A stretch of 64,000 nt of DNA from Diphasiastrum complanatum (Eukaryota > Streptophyta > Lycopodiopsida > Lycopodiales > Lycopodiaceae), in NCBI GenBank assembly GCA_029204225.1, contig CM055095.1:30413586-30477585 (forward strand), written 5' to 3'. The translations under genes were made by a program, and so were the position numbers. Shown one piece after another: positions 1 through 12,393 of the stretch (positions are counted from its first letter, which is position 1; every line of letters begins with the position of its first letter). Under the pieces are notes generated by a model that saw only the letters and a program-made list of their open reading frames with translations, did not search any database and was not told where the DNA came from.

Positions 1-330
1 AGCATTTTGGTGGGAAAGCCAAGTGGACAAATAGGGTTTGGACCTGCTATAAAAGGATGTAACTCATGGAGAGAGTCATCTTCTCTCTTCTCTATCTCAT
101 TTCATGCTTATACATGGTCCTCTTGGGTTCTACTATCCATTGGTGCACTATCTTGGTGATTGCTTGCAATTCTATGTGTAGAATGATCTATATTTGCTAT
201 TTTTGGATCCACACGTGTGAAATACAATAGCTTGCTGGTTTTGTATGGACAACAACAGTACATAATCATTTCATTCAAGTTTGATCAAGTTCTATTAGTG
301 TTTGCATCTCAAATTGTGTGTAGATGCTGA
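1..330 (+). repeat. LTR remnant (promoter and downstream end)
   Basis: A TATA box (TATAAAAG) lies at 48-55, followed by a CT-rich stretch, and the palindrome CACACGTGTG lies at 210-219. The same order (TATA, gagag/ctctc stretch, short conserved block, CACACGTGTG) appears inverted at 61495-62183, so this is one end of a dispersed LTR family. Its left part is cut by the window edge. The right end is not sharply defined, and no primer site can be seen behind it. Confidence 0.5.
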
Positions 331-779
331 TTTTTCTACATTGGTGAAATTGGTAGTGTATTTCTCTTTCTAACCAAAGATCATTCAAGTAGATTGGATC
401 TTAAGGATTTGAAATCTTTCACACATACTGGTACTTTGGACGTGGCTTCTGAGGTTGTGGACAGTCAAGATATTTGTGGCCAGGTTCTTTACAATTTGAG
501 CAGAGAGGTACATATCCGATCGGCCTTTGTGGCTGTGGACAGTCAGCCAAAAAATGTCCTAGTTCTCCACAGTTATAGCAATTGCCCAAAACTGGTTTTG
601 GCGAATTGGTAGACTTCGTTGCTGGACCAACAAACTTTGGTGGATTGTGTCTTTTAGGTGCAAACTTTGGTTTTATTTGAAGAGCAGGTGCTATGGTACC
701 CTGAACCTAATTAGTAGTTGCATCATCTTGAAATATAAAAAAACTTCCTGAAAAGGATCTTCAACATACTTTACATTCA

Positions 780-2045
780 CAGATTTGCAATCTTCTTTTG
801 AATGTCCAGATGTATCGCACTTCGTACACCATATTCTTGAGTTCGAAGAAGAAGCTTTCGGTCTTTTGTCTGCAACTTCTAAAAATTTGAACTTTCAGAT
901 CATTGAACTTCTTATTAAGGTCAGCCATATTAGTTTTACAAAGCTTTTCAACTTTAGAGGTTGCAACCTTGTCCTCGGTACTTTTGCTATCTTCCTTTCA
1001 TTTGGACTTTCGTTTCTTTTTTTGATCTGCATCATCAGCTTATGTGTCTGATGAATCACTGGAATCAGATTCAGAACTGGAAGAACTTGAATTAGATTTA
1101 GATTTAGATTCGTCTTCACTGTCGCTGGAGTCATGCTTAGACTTTCGAGTTTATCTGGTAGAACGTCTTTTGTGTGCTAACTTCGAAGTCTCATACCCTT
1201 GCCAAAAACCACTCGACTTGCATCGCAACATGATACACTCTAGTTAGTTTTTCAAGTAGATTTTTCACTTTTCGTGTATACCTTCGAAGAGATTCTTTAC
1301 TCTTCTTATGTACATTGTTGAGTCATTCGAAAACTCTAGATGAGTAACCAATTTCTCTGAACTGGTTCAGAAACGCATCTTTCAGTAGTAACTAGGTAGC
1401 CACACATCCTTGTTCAGCTTGGTTGTACCATATGTGCTTTTGCTTTCTCAGAAGACCAAGAAAGATTTGCAGCTTGTTAGCATCAGCACCTTCGTTGTTC
1501 GAGTTGGCAATTGACTCGAACTGCGAAACATAATTGTCAGCATCATTTGAAGATGTTCTTTTAAACTAATCGTATTTGATCTTCGAGATTGAAATGAAAC
1601 AGGGAACAGGGCCTTCCATAGTCAGCTTTGGTTCTGGATCAGGAAGCAGGTTCTGGATCTGGATTTGGAACAGACTCAGGTTTTGATTCTAGATCAGATT
1701 ACGGATCCGGTTCAGGCTTAGGTTCCGGTTCAAGTTCAGGATCTGGATCTGATTGAGGATCAAGATCAGGATCAGGATCAAGAACTGAATTTATAATGTC
1801 AAAACATGGTTCAGCTACAGTAGAAACTTCAAGACGAAATATTTCAAGTAAATTGTCAGGATTAAGAAGATTATCAAAGAAAGTCTCGTTATAAATCTAG
1901 AAAGGTGAATTTCCTCTTTGAAATGAATCCTGAAGTCTTTTGAAAAACTCTTCTCGAAGTTTTTGATATCTTTCAAGTCTGGCAGCTCTCTTTGACATAC
2001 ACTAAGAATGGGGATGGAGTTGTCAGTTTGCTATCAACTTTATTT
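780..2045 (-). pseudogene. Decayed gypsy-type gag with CCHC zinc knuckle
   Basis: Read on the minus strand, this interval follows a primer-binding site and carries, in order: an acidic Asp-Pro/Glu-Pro low-complexity run (about 1620-1790), a Lys/Ser/Asp-rich segment (KHDSSDSEDESKSK, about 1080-1140), and an intact zinc knuckle WCTKCDTSGHSKEDC (CX2CX4HX4C) at 787-831. This order fits the nucleocapsid end of a retroelement gag. Many stops and shifts interrupt it, so it is dead. Gypsy is inferred from the tRNA-Asp-type primer site and the LTR beside it. The upstream half is too eroded to define a start. Confidence 0.6.
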
Positions 2046-2050
2046 GGCTA

Positions 2051-2068
2051 TCCCCAGCAACGGCATCA
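2051..2068 (-). other. Primer-binding site, tRNA-Asp type (mutated)
   Basis: On the minus strand this reads TGATGCCGTTGCTGGGGA. It matches the 3' end of plant tRNA-Asp (used as primer by Athila/Tat-type gypsy elements) at 15 of 18 positions. All three mismatches are C-to-T or G-to-A changes, as expected from decay of methylated DNA. It sits between the LTR and the gag remnant. Confidence 0.7.
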
Positions 2069-2080
2069 AAATTGGCATAT

Positions 2081-3077
<997 letters not shown>

Positions 3078-4510
3078 CTTGTACACCTTCCATATGGGAA
3101 GAAGCCACCTGCATGTAAGTGGATCTATAGATTAAAGTACAATCAAGATGGATTTATAAGTGAGTACAAAGCAAGGGGTTTCTTCAAACTAAAGGCATAG
3201 ATTATGAAAAAACATGTGCTCCTGTAGCAAAGCTTGTAACCATTAGATTGATCATTTGTATTGCTACTTTTTTCAAGTGGAATTTCTATCAAATGGATGT
3301 GACAAATGCTTTCTTGAATGGCTACTTGGAGGAGGAAATATACATGTTGCAACTCGAGGGCTTCATCAAGGATGGTGAGGAGGACAAGGTTTGCCACTTA
3401 AGGAAGAGCCTATATGGCTTGAAGCAAGCACCTAGAGCTTGGTACTCTAGGTTGCATGATTTTCTCTACTCTCTTGGCTTTGTGATTAGCTCTTATAAGC
3501 CTTCTTTGTACATCAAATGTAATGATGAAAAGATCATCATTTTAGTACTTTATATTGATGATATCATATTGACAGGAAATGATGGTGAAGGCATAAGAAA
3601 TGTTAAAGTTTCTTTGTCTAGTGAATTCAAGATGGTAGATCTAGGACTTCTTAAGTTCATACTTGGAATAGAAGTTACTAGAGGTAGTGATTTTACTTCT
3701 ATAAGTCAATCAAAGTATGCTACTTCCATTCTTGAAAAGTTTGGCATGAAAGATTGTAAGGGGATTGACACCCCTATGGAGCAAGTTTGTAAAGTTACTA
3801 ATGATTGTGATGAAGCATCCTTTGAGGACATCACACTCTTTAGGAAGCTAATAGGCTCCTTAATCTATTTGACAATCACTAAACCAGATTTGAGTTATAG
3901 TGTAAGCAAGTTAAGTCAATATATGCAAGGTCCTTTGACGCATCAGTGGAAAAGTGACAAGAGAGTGCTTAGATATGTCTCTTCTACTAGATTTTTTGGC
4001 ATTCTCTATCAACGATCTAACTTGTACTTGAGAGCATTTTTGGAATCAGATTTGAAGATGGATAGAAGATCCATAAGCGCATTTGTCACTTTTCTTTGTG
4101 GAGGAGTGATATATTGGCTTTCCAAAAAGCAAGATACAATTTCTCTTTCCTCTTGTGAAGTTGAGTACAAGGCATTGACTTCAACAACCAAAGAACTCCT
4201 ATGGCTAAGAAGAATTTTGGTGGAGCTTCAAGTGCTAAAGGCCAAGGAATCCCTTACATCTATTGCACAATCAAGCTTCTCAACAAATTGCAACCAATCC
4301 GATCTTCCATGCTAGAACAAAGCATATTGAGATAGCTCATCACTTTGGCAGGGAGAAGGTCCAATCCAAGGAGGTCCAACTTCATCATGTGCCATCATCC
4401 GAGTGCATAGCTGATATCTTAACCAAACCTTTGGCTAAATATTCATTTTTCAAGTTAAGAGATGCTCTTGGAGTTGTACATAGATGCACATTAGACTTAC
4501 CAAGTTAGAG
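3078..4510 (+). pseudogene. Ty1/copia pol fragment: reverse transcriptase and RNase H
   Basis: Translation across three frames gives the copia RT order: ACKWIYRLKYNQDGF, YQMDVTNAFLNG (about 3292), SLYGLKQAPRAWYSRL (about 3410), catalytic YIDDI (about 3550), then RNase H and the C-terminal block HARTKHIEIAHHF and ADILTKPLAKYSFFKLRDALG ending at about 4506. The longest open piece is 3248-4315; one frameshift lies near 3178 and another near 4260-4315. Gag, protease and integrase are missing: the coding sequence starts abruptly in RT against the gypsy LTR at 3077. The normal copia 3' end follows. The catalytic residues look intact, but the frame is broken. Confidence 0.9.
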
Positions 4511-4521
4511 GTGAGGAGGAG
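4511..4521 (+). other. Polypurine tract of the copia element
   Basis: The purine-rich run GTGAGGAGGAG lies between the end of copia pol and the LTR start TGTTAAAAG, the expected place for plus-strand priming. Confidence 0.6.
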
Positions 4522-4745
4522 TGTTAAAAGTATCACTTCCAACTTGATGTACCTTGTAGATCTCAAGTTAATTGATCTTGATAGGATCTCACACGTGTGG
4601 AGTCTATTCCCATGTGTGAAAGAATGTACGTAATTGACTTTTATAAAGTTAGATTGATTTTAGCTTGATCTACACTAGTGTGAAATTGACCTTTGAGTAG
4701 AATCTTGAAAATGGTCAAATTGGTCAAACTTTGTGTAATACTATC
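4522..4745 (+). repeat. Start of a copia 3' LTR
   Basis: It starts with TGTTAAAAG directly after the polypurine tract. It is alignable with 20633-20860: both have TCACTTC near the start, a paired CACACGTGT...CACGTGTGAAAG arrangement (here 4590-4620) and GTGTGAA further on. The right end is not clear; by about 4745 the similarity is lost, so the LTR seems truncated. Confidence 0.6.
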
Positions 4746-4847
4746 TTCGATGGATGAAGATAGCAAGGCTATTGTCTTGTCATTTTTCTCCCTCCACTCG
4801 CGTAGCTCTTTGCCTGATGTCGTAGGCATCTCCTCTGTGCCATCCAT

Positions 4848-5371
4848 TGTTACGTACCCATAAGGGTACACAATAGGAAACTTGAGGTGACGGTCTCAGT
4901 TATGGGATGGAACGCTGATCTGGAGCTATAGGTCTTTTGGGTGCCACGTGTCAATGTCTCATTGGCACGTGGTGACCCGTTGTTATGGACCCGCATCAGT
5001 GTACACAACTGTCGCGTGTCGTTGGTCATGCGTGACTCCTATGGAGGGAGATGACCCGCCTGGACTATGTATATAGCGGTGGATCTCCATGAGCTTGGAA
5101 TTCATTCTCCTAGAGAATGAAGAGCTCTTCCACTGGTGGTCAGGTCAGGACAAGTATCTAGGCCTCAGGATGTAGGTAGGTGAGAGTCGAGGGTAAGGCA
5201 TGGTGGTATGGGACACCATGGCTTACATTACATCCAACATTGCTTGATGGTGGTCTGTAGCTCCAGTGCACGGGGGTGAGATGGCAGTACCTCTGTGGTT
5301 GGGTAGTAACGTAGCGTTCATCACTTGTTTGTGCTTTAGCAATGACCAGCATGACGATGGGGATTCTAACA
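4848..5371 (+). repeat. Probable 5' LTR of a gypsy element
   Basis: The segment begins TGTTACG, ends CTAACA and is followed 2 bp later by a tRNA-iMet primer site. A TATA-like TATATAG lies at 5070-5076. The left boundary is the best TG candidate I could find and is unproven, because no second LTR copy is present in the window. GTACCC-ATAA-GGGTAC forms a short hairpin at 4853-4868. Confidence 0.45.
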
Positions 5372-5373
5372 GT

Positions 5374-5386
5374 TGGTATCAGAGCC
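5374..5386 (+). other. Primer-binding site, tRNA-iMet type
   Basis: TGGTATCAGAGCC is the classic initiator-Met primer site used by most plant copia elements and many gypsy elements. It stands two bases after the LTR end CTAACA and before the gag region. Confidence 0.85.
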
Positions 5387-6374
5387 ACCGATTATTGTGA
5401 ATAAGGTGCAATCGCTCTAACTTATGTTATTGGTTGGTTTGAGCTTTTAGTTGATGTTTTTGAAGGCTTAGTTGATTTTGTTGAATCGATCTAAACAACT
5501 TTGCTTTTTGGTTCGTCTCAATCTGAGGTCGTTTTGATTGAAAACGAACCACCTTTGCTAGCTATGGTGATTGTAGTCAGTTTCTTTTTTTGAATTTTTT
5601 ACGGTCTTAAAAACTTCAAAAACTGATTTCATTTTCTGGCCTTATTTTGAGTCTTGGAAGTCGAAAATTTTTTGCATTCAAAGATTTTGTTTGATACAAA
5701 AAAAAAATTATTTTCGTCGGGCACCTACGCGCCTGCGCGCGGATCTGTACGGCTGATAGGCAGATTTTGGGCCAGCCCCTCTAGAGCCGCAGGCAGGCTA
5801 CGCAGGAGGATTTGTGGGCCCTGCTTGCTTTTGATTTTGGGAGAAGGAGCTTTTTTATCATTACAATTTTGTACTTTTATGAGTAAAAAGTACTTTTTGG
5901 CCTTTGTTCTTGAGTTCTACCTTGAGATCTCAAAGGCAGCCGCACAGTGTAATTTAGTGTTGGGAAGAGGAGTTAAGAATTTCCATACTTCATCTTCTTA
6001 GTACTTTCAAAGAAGTACTTTCGATGTGATGTTAAAGTTGAATAAACCTTGTAAAACAAAACTTTGTAAGTATTAAACTTTTTGTAAACGAACTGTTTTT
6101 AAGCTTTGTTCAGGCTTATAACTTGGTGTTTATTGTTTTGTACCTTTTAGGTACATCATTAATCTTCTGAAAACAAAAAACACTAAGTTTTATAAGTCTT
6201 ATTTCAAAGATTACAAATTAAATTTACAAAGTTTGGACTTAGGCTTATTCCTAAGTTACAAAGTTATTTTGCAAGGTTGTGGCTTAGTCTCCTTGAGTAG
6301 TGGTCTCAAGTTCTCTAAGTCCTTTAGTTGCGAAGCCCTTGCAGTTTTTTCTTTGCCTTCTTCCTTAGAGCGCC
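5387..6374 (+). other. Untranslated leader of the gypsy element
   Basis: About 1 kb lies between the primer site and gag. It contains one open stretch (5654-6001) with no recognisable domain, which I treat as chance. The rest is T-rich and without a convincing signal. Confidence 0.4.
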
Positions 6375-7390
6375 ATGGACTCTGTTATGCCCTCGGGTGA
6401 AGGACCGTCTTCACCACCACCTCCTCCTAATGTAGACACTAACCAGCTTGTTCAGGCCCTAAATCTGCTGCAAAACCAAAAAGTTAGAAATGCAGGCCAA
6501 GCATGCCGCGGCCGAGGAAGAGTGGCGTTCTTCGACGCACTCGCAGTCCGTTGGCGTATATCCAATGTTTAATCCAAAATTCTTTTCAGGTGAAAAGAAA
6601 GACCGGCTTCCCATGTGGTATTGGCGTGGCTAGATCGATGGAATAGTCATTTTTCCATGCACGATGCGCCTGATAGTACGAAGATCGCTTCTGCTCTCAT
6701 GTTTTTATGCGGTAAGGCGTTTACATGGTGGCAGGATCTAAAGGAGAGGGCTACTGCCCCTTTTACATGGGACGCCTTTCAAGAAGCCTTTAAAATGGCT
6801 TTTCTTCTGGTGTTGGATGATTTTGAGCATTGGCGGCGTTTTGCCACCGTGTAGATGGGTACTAGGCCGTTACATGCCTATATCCAGGAATTCCAAGAAA
6901 ATATGCCCCGATTTACCTAGCGAATCGATCCTATCATGTTGAAGTTACATTTTATTGTGGGGCTTCCAAAAGAATTTTAGCTAAAAGTGCAGCATAACCA
7001 ACCGCAGACAATCGAAGATGCAGTTCACTTTGTGAAAATCTTCGATGATGCCCATTTTGCCTCTCGCAAGGAGCAGGCTTTGCCCAACGCTGAACAGAAA
7101 GAAAAGAAATTTTTCAAGAAGCGGGGCAGAGACAAGACGGCGGACACCAGTTCCCAAGGCAGGAAAAAGCGCGTCAAATTGGAGCGCGCAGATTACGACA
7201 AGGCGAGAACCGGCGGGTTATGCTTCTCCTGTATGGAGAAGGGGCATCTTTCAAAAAATTGCCCAAAGAGAAAACAAAAGAAATCTGGCGGGCAACAAAA
7301 ATCTTTTACAGCGCCAGGTAATTCTAGTATTTCTTTTGTTGATTTATTCTTTAGGAATGGCACTAGTTGCAAGAATTGTTGTTTTAATAT
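6375..7390 (+). pseudogene. Gypsy gag with zinc knuckle
   Basis: The reading begins MDSVMPSGEGPSSPPPPP, a proline-rich gag N-terminus. A shifted frame then carries a capsid segment (AWLDRWNSHFSMHD, then KAFTWWQDLKERA at 6615-6854), with continuing capsid sequence to about 7000. A zinc knuckle CFSCMEKGHLSKNC is at 7221-7262, followed by a basic tail (PKRKQKKSG). A related capsid occurs at 38580-39060 (plus), and a more distant one at 36126-36725 (minus). Several shifts and in-frame stops (for example the TAG near 6852) break it. It belongs to the same element as the primer site upstream and the RT downstream. Confidence 0.85.
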
Positions 7391-9357
7391 AGCTGTTTTT
7401 GGCCCCCATGATCTCATTCGTATGAATGGAATTGTAAAACGCCAAGCTGTGACTGTTCTGTTTGATGATGGATGGTTCCACACATAACTTCATAAACACT
7501 AAACTGGTGCAGAAGCTCAAGGCGGCTACCGCGCCAAGTAATCACTTGTACGTGGTGAAAATGGCGTCGGGGGAAGATCGACAAGCTTGGGATCAGCTTG
7601 TTCCTCAGTTACCGCTTCAGATTCAAGGTTATGTTGAAAAACGAGTCTTTAAGAAAGGATTATGTTACTCATAGTATTTCCTTTTTGCATAAGGGCTCGT
7701 TGGTTGAGCTAAAAGGCGATGTAAATAGGCTTTTTGATCCTTTGGTTTCTGCTTTAGAAGTTGTAGAATATTTGAAAGACTCTGGTAATAAAGTTTATCT
7801 TTGTTTTTTGAAAGATGAAATTTATGTGGATGACCATGCAGTCCAGAGTCCAAATATTGATTTATCGCATTTGCCTTTGAATGTGCCTGTAAATAATCCC
7901 TTAAGTGGTAACTCACCTGAAGGAATAATATTTAACAAACTTAGGCAAGAATATAGAGATGTTTTTCCTGGTAAACTCCCTGATGGCCTACCTCCCCAAA
8001 GGAGTGTTGACCATCAGATAGAGTTGCTTCCTGGAAGCCAACCTGTATCTCTTTTTCCATATAGGGTTAGCATCAAGGAAGAGGGGGAAATATCTAAGCA
8101 GTTACAAGAACGCCTTAGGATGGGCCATATATGGCCTAGTAAGTCCCCTTGGGGAGCACCAATCCTTTTAGTTAGTAAAAAGAATGGCGGCACACGTTTG
8201 TGTGGTGACTTTAAAAAGTTAAATGATTTAACCATCAAGAACATATATCCCTTACCTAGGATGGATGATCTTATGGATCGTTTGAATGGGGCTAAGTATT
8301 TCTCCAAGATTGATCTTAGATCAGTTTACCATCAGATAAGGATTAGGAACGAAGATGTTCCTAAGACTGGATTTTGATCCAGATATGGCCATTATGAGTT
8401 TTTAGTGTTACCTTTTGGACTCACGAATGCGCCTGCCACTTTCCAGCAGATGATGAATGATATTCTTCGTCCATATCTAGGAAAGTCTGTGGTGTATTTG
8501 GACGACATATTAATTTATAGTCGGACCCTTGAGGAGCATGAAGAGCATCTTCGTATTGTCTTAGATCTTCTAAGGCAAGAAAAGCTCTATGCTAAGGAGT
8601 CGAAATGTGAGTTCTTTCAATCTAAACTCAAATACCTAGGCCATGTCATATTAGATAAAGGTCTTGAAATCGATTATGACAAAGTCCGTAAGGTGCGAGA
8701 ATGGCCAAGACCTTTGACAATTCGTGATGTGAAATCCTTTTTGGGCTTCACAAGATTCTTTCACAAGTTCATTTTGGACTATGCCTTAGTAGCATTGCCC
8801 TTGACGAACGTCCTTAAGGAGGTGAAGAAAAAATGTAGTTGCAGATAAAGTTTATTGATACGTGGACGGATGAAATGAATGAGAGTTTTGAGACTCTCAA
8901 GCACTGTGTTTCTACGGTTCCAATTTTACACATTGTCGACCCTAATCGACCCTTTGTGGTTGATACGGATGCTAGCGACTTTACTGTTGGAGCGGTCCTT
9001 TATCAGGACGGTAGACCAGTTGCTTTTGAAAGCAAGAAGCTGGATCTTGCTTAGACTAGGTATTCTACTTATGAGAAGGAGCTTTTTACAGTCATTCACG
9101 CGTTAAAAATCTGGAGGCATTATATTTATGGTGCCAGATTAATGGTAATGATTGATCACCAATCCCTTTAAGTATATTTGTGATGCCAAGGACCTTCATG
9201 GACGTAAGGCTAGATGGTCGAAACTTTGACAATAAGTATCGTAAAGGTACGTCGAATTGCCTTGCCGATACCTTGAGCCGAATTGGAGAGATTAATCAGT
9301 TATGCTTTGCTGAGATCCAATCTGATTTGTATCTTTCATCTTTCTACTATCCAGTCT
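7391..9357 (+). pseudogene. Gypsy protease, reverse transcriptase and RNase H
   Basis: Protease: DGSTHNFINTKLVQKL near 7465, split by a frameshift. RT: starts around 7920 and includes [35 protein letters not shown] and the catalytic YLDD at 8495-8506. The TGA at 8377-8379 is probably a CGA-to-TGA change. RNase H: VVDTDASDFTVGAVLYQDG near 8960, then YRKGTSNCLADTLSRIGE to about 9290, with another shift near 8839 and a stop near 9052. The order protease-RT-RNase H is normal for gypsy. Its own integrase is absent, because the sequence is interrupted at about 9358 by non-LTR retroelement sequence. Confidence 0.88.
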
Positions 9358-11265
9358 GCAGCAGGTACTCATCAAGGTGATCCTTTGGCTAATTCTCTTT
9401 TCGCTCTGGCTCATTTCCGTGCACTTCGAACTTCTGCAGAGGCCTTTCTCTCCTGCTTATTTTCTTCGGTTGCTGATGACACTCATATTGTTGGTCCTGC
9501 TCCTACGGTGCTCCTCGCATTTCATCGTTTCTCTGAGCAGCTAGCTTCTCTTGGTTTGTCTATTCAACCTCGCAAGTGTTCAGTGTAGTCTCCAGCAGGT
9601 CTTCCCCCGGACTTTGTTCCTCCTCAAGGTTTTCTTGCTCCTTCGGATGGCATTCAAATTCTGGGTGTTGCTTTTGGGTATGTTTCCTTCAGCTCTGCTT
9701 TTCTTGGTGATTCTCTCTAGGAGCATGTTGCTCATTCAGATCTGCTTCCCCGGTTGGGTGACACTCAGGTCGCATTTGGCATCTTGACGTCTTGCTTTAT
9801 CCAGCGTCCTTATCTGATGCGGACTTTCCCCCCTACTCCGGACATTTTGCATCTCCTCTCTTCCTTTGATAGCTCGCTTATGGATGTTTTTGGCCGCCTT
9901 TTGGGCCCAGGTTCTTTGGATGGTGTGGAGACCCTTTCAGCTCGGAACCAGGCTCGGTTACCCATTTCTTGTGGAGGTGTGGGTCTTCTCTCTACGGTTT
10001 CTTCTGCACCTGTAGCTTTTCTTGGGAGCTGGGCTCTTGTTGCCCCTGCTTTGTCTTCTCGGTTCCTTTCTGGCTTTCGCCCTCTCTTGGCGGATTGCAT
10101 TGTTCATGTGGATAGCGGTTCTCTGCCTTTCCAGCACCTCCTCATTGTTGTGCGAGAGCTCCTCCCCCTCTTTGCCCAAGCTTGTCTTCCTCCTTTTGAG
10201 CAACTCCTCACTTTCAGTTCAGATCACCTGCAAGAGACCTTCTTGAAGCACGTGCACAAGCATACCCTTTCCAGCATGCTCTCTGAGGCTCCTTCGGCGT
10301 TGCATCGAGCTCGGCTTCTTTCTTGTGCGGGTCCTGGTGTCGGGGCTTGGCTGTCAGTTCGGCCTGTTATCCCTTCCTTCCGGTTGTCTTCAGCCATCTT
10401 CACCACTGCTCTTCGTCTTCACTTGGGGCTTCCTCATCCTTCAGTCTTGGGTCTCTCTTGGTGTGTTTGTGGTCACCCTATTGATGCTCTCGTTATCCAC
10501 CTCCTCTGATGTCCTTCTGGGAGTGAGCGCACAGCTATGCATGATGTTGTCAGAGATGCAGCGGCCGCTATAGCCAGAGATGGAGGATTCCATGTCCTCA
10601 GTCTCATGTCTTTCCTTCTTTCGCGTCCCACTCTTCCCGCAGGCGTGTTGACATTGTACTCTCTCGGGATGGGCTTCGTACTTTGGTAGATGTTGTTATG
10701 TTGATCCTACGCGTGGTGACGTATTGCCTCGCTCTGCCTTCACACCAGGAGAAGCGGTAGGCATGGCAGCACAATAGAAGGAAAAAAACTACTTCGACAG
10801 GCACCCCACTGATGCTTTTCTTCCCTTGGCTATTGAGACTTATGGCACCTTGCATCAACACTTTGAGGATTTTCTTCGCATGTGTTCTCATCAAGCGGCA
10901 GAGTGTCAAGGTATTCTTGATTCTATTCTCGTGGCTTCTTTCAAACAACGTGTTTCCATTGCTCTGCAACATGCTCAGGCCCTATCTATTCTACAACGGG
11001 CGACGGTGGCTGGGTCTGCTACATCTCATCTCCCTTCATTAGCCGACTCACCACCTCTTCACTTTTCCGATCTGCTGCAGTCAGTTGGCAGACTCCCATG
11101 GACATCATCATAGTTTATGCACTTTTACTTTTAATGCCAGGATTTGGATTAATCTTAGCTTTACGGCAAGCTTTGCTCTTGTTTGAGCCTACTTTTGTTT
11201 AAACTTCCCCTTCGGGGTGTATATACCTTTTTCATCAATGTACCTACTACTTTTTCCTATGAATA
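9358..11265 (+). mobile_element. 5'-truncated non-LTR retroelement (RT, CCHC, RLE-like endonuclease)
   Basis: It begins inside RT motif HQGDPLANSLF (about 9373) and runs through VADDTHIVGP (about 9470, catalytic ADD) and SIQPRKCSV to a thumb-like region (RLPISCGGVGLLST, about 9955). A Cys/His segment follows (CVCG, then H, C and H in spacing typical of a C-terminal knuckle; about 10470-10540). Then comes RRVDIVLSRDG...LVDVV and a downstream Lys/Tyr (about 10640-10800), resembling a PD-(D/E)XK restriction-like endonuclease. RT-knuckle-RLE is the order of R2/NeSL/CRE-type elements. Stops and shifts (TAG at about 9586, shift after 10690) show it is dead. A short 3' tail ends near 11265. RT is certain; the RLE call is inference. 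Confidence 0.7.
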
Positions 11266-11266
11266 A

Positions 11267-11890
11267 ATGCACCGAGGTCTCTCCTCTATTCGAGCCTTAC
11301 ATTCAGAAGATGCCGATGGACATTTCGCCATGAAGAACATTGTTAATAAGATATTGACTGCCAATTTTTGGTGGCCTACAATGTTTAAGGATGTCTCTAA
11401 TTATATTCGATCTTGTGATCCATGCCATGGATCTGCTAAACCAACAAAAGCTATTAATTGGCCACTGATGCCAATCATACCACTTGCACCATTTGAAAAG
11501 TGGGGGATTGACTTTGTTGGTGCAATCAAGCCAACTTTCGAATACAAGCACAATGAACAGAAGCCAAATGTACTAACGAAAGGTTGCTGACTATTGAAGA
11601 ACTATCCGAAGCTCGAACAAATTCGAAAGATCTCATAGAGAAAATTTAGGAGCAATGAAAGAAAAAGTATGATACAAGTCTTAAGATTGGTGATCTTAAG
11701 GCTGATGATTATGCTTTGATCTATGATAGTCGTCATCACAAATTTTCTGGAAAGCTTCATATGAGGTGGGTGGGACCATACAGGTTTATTGAAGTATTTG
11801 ACAACGGTTCTGTCCAACTTTAGTCATTGGAAGGCGAATTATTGCCGACTCGTATTAACAGTTCTAGACTAAAGAAATATTATCTCTAAC
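11267..11890 (+). pseudogene. Gypsy (Athila/Tat-like) integrase fragment
   Basis: The HHCC zinc-binding part is readable (GHFAMKNIVNKILTANFWW, YIRSCDPCHGSAKPT; about 11318-11440), followed by FEKWGIDFVGAIKP, the first part of the catalytic core. The rest of the core is deleted between about 11555 and 11600. The C-terminal block (KFSGKLHMRWVGPYRF, LLPTRINSSRLKKYY) follows at about 11735-11885. The FEKWGIDFVG style is of Athila/Tat type, unlike the iMet-primed gypsy upstream. It therefore comes from a different element and is not the missing integrase of that one. Confidence 0.8.
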
Positions 11891-12393
11891 AAATGTTTCG
11901 AGAATTGTTTATGGATCTTTTGAGGATCTATCCCGAATTTTTCTTTTTCATTGATTTATATATTTGTTATTTTATTTTTTTGCTTATTGCTATTTTTTAT
12001 TAAATGCAAAAGTGTACACGTGTTTCCATCTGTCCATCAATCGTATTTATGTTTTTATTTACTTTTGTGTCGAAAACTGTGTAGATGTGTTATTTTATTA
12101 TTATTTTATTTTAAACGGTCTTAAGTTAATTAAGATTATCTTTTTTGTCGTCACGAAGATTGGTATAGATACCGCTCTTAAATATGAATTTGACAGATGT
12201 CAAATCAAGTGGCCACATGGTCATTCTCTCCATTGTGTCATTGTATAACATTGTTACTTTCTATTTTCACCTTACACTTTCTTTTTGCTCTCACTCGTTT
12301 GTTCTTACTCGTTCTTGTTTACCATCGTTCTGTTTACCATCATTCTCGCTCTCATGTTTACCTTTGTTTTTGCTCTACCTTGCACAAGCCGAG
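11891..12393 (+). other. AT-rich stretch without a recognisable gene
   Basis: T-rich sequence after the integrase end, possibly the 3' untranslated part of the Athila/Tat-like element. Small open frames here are hydrophobic and look like chance products of the T-richness. Confidence 0.4.

Noticed and set aside
5654-6001. 115-codon open frame in the gypsy leader
   Set aside because: No domain, start context or homology visible; probably chance in an untranslated leader.
9810-10972. Several Arg/Lys-rich open frames on the minus strand
   Set aside because: They are antisense shadows of the non-LTR retroelement; the plus strand has clear RT and knuckle motifs.
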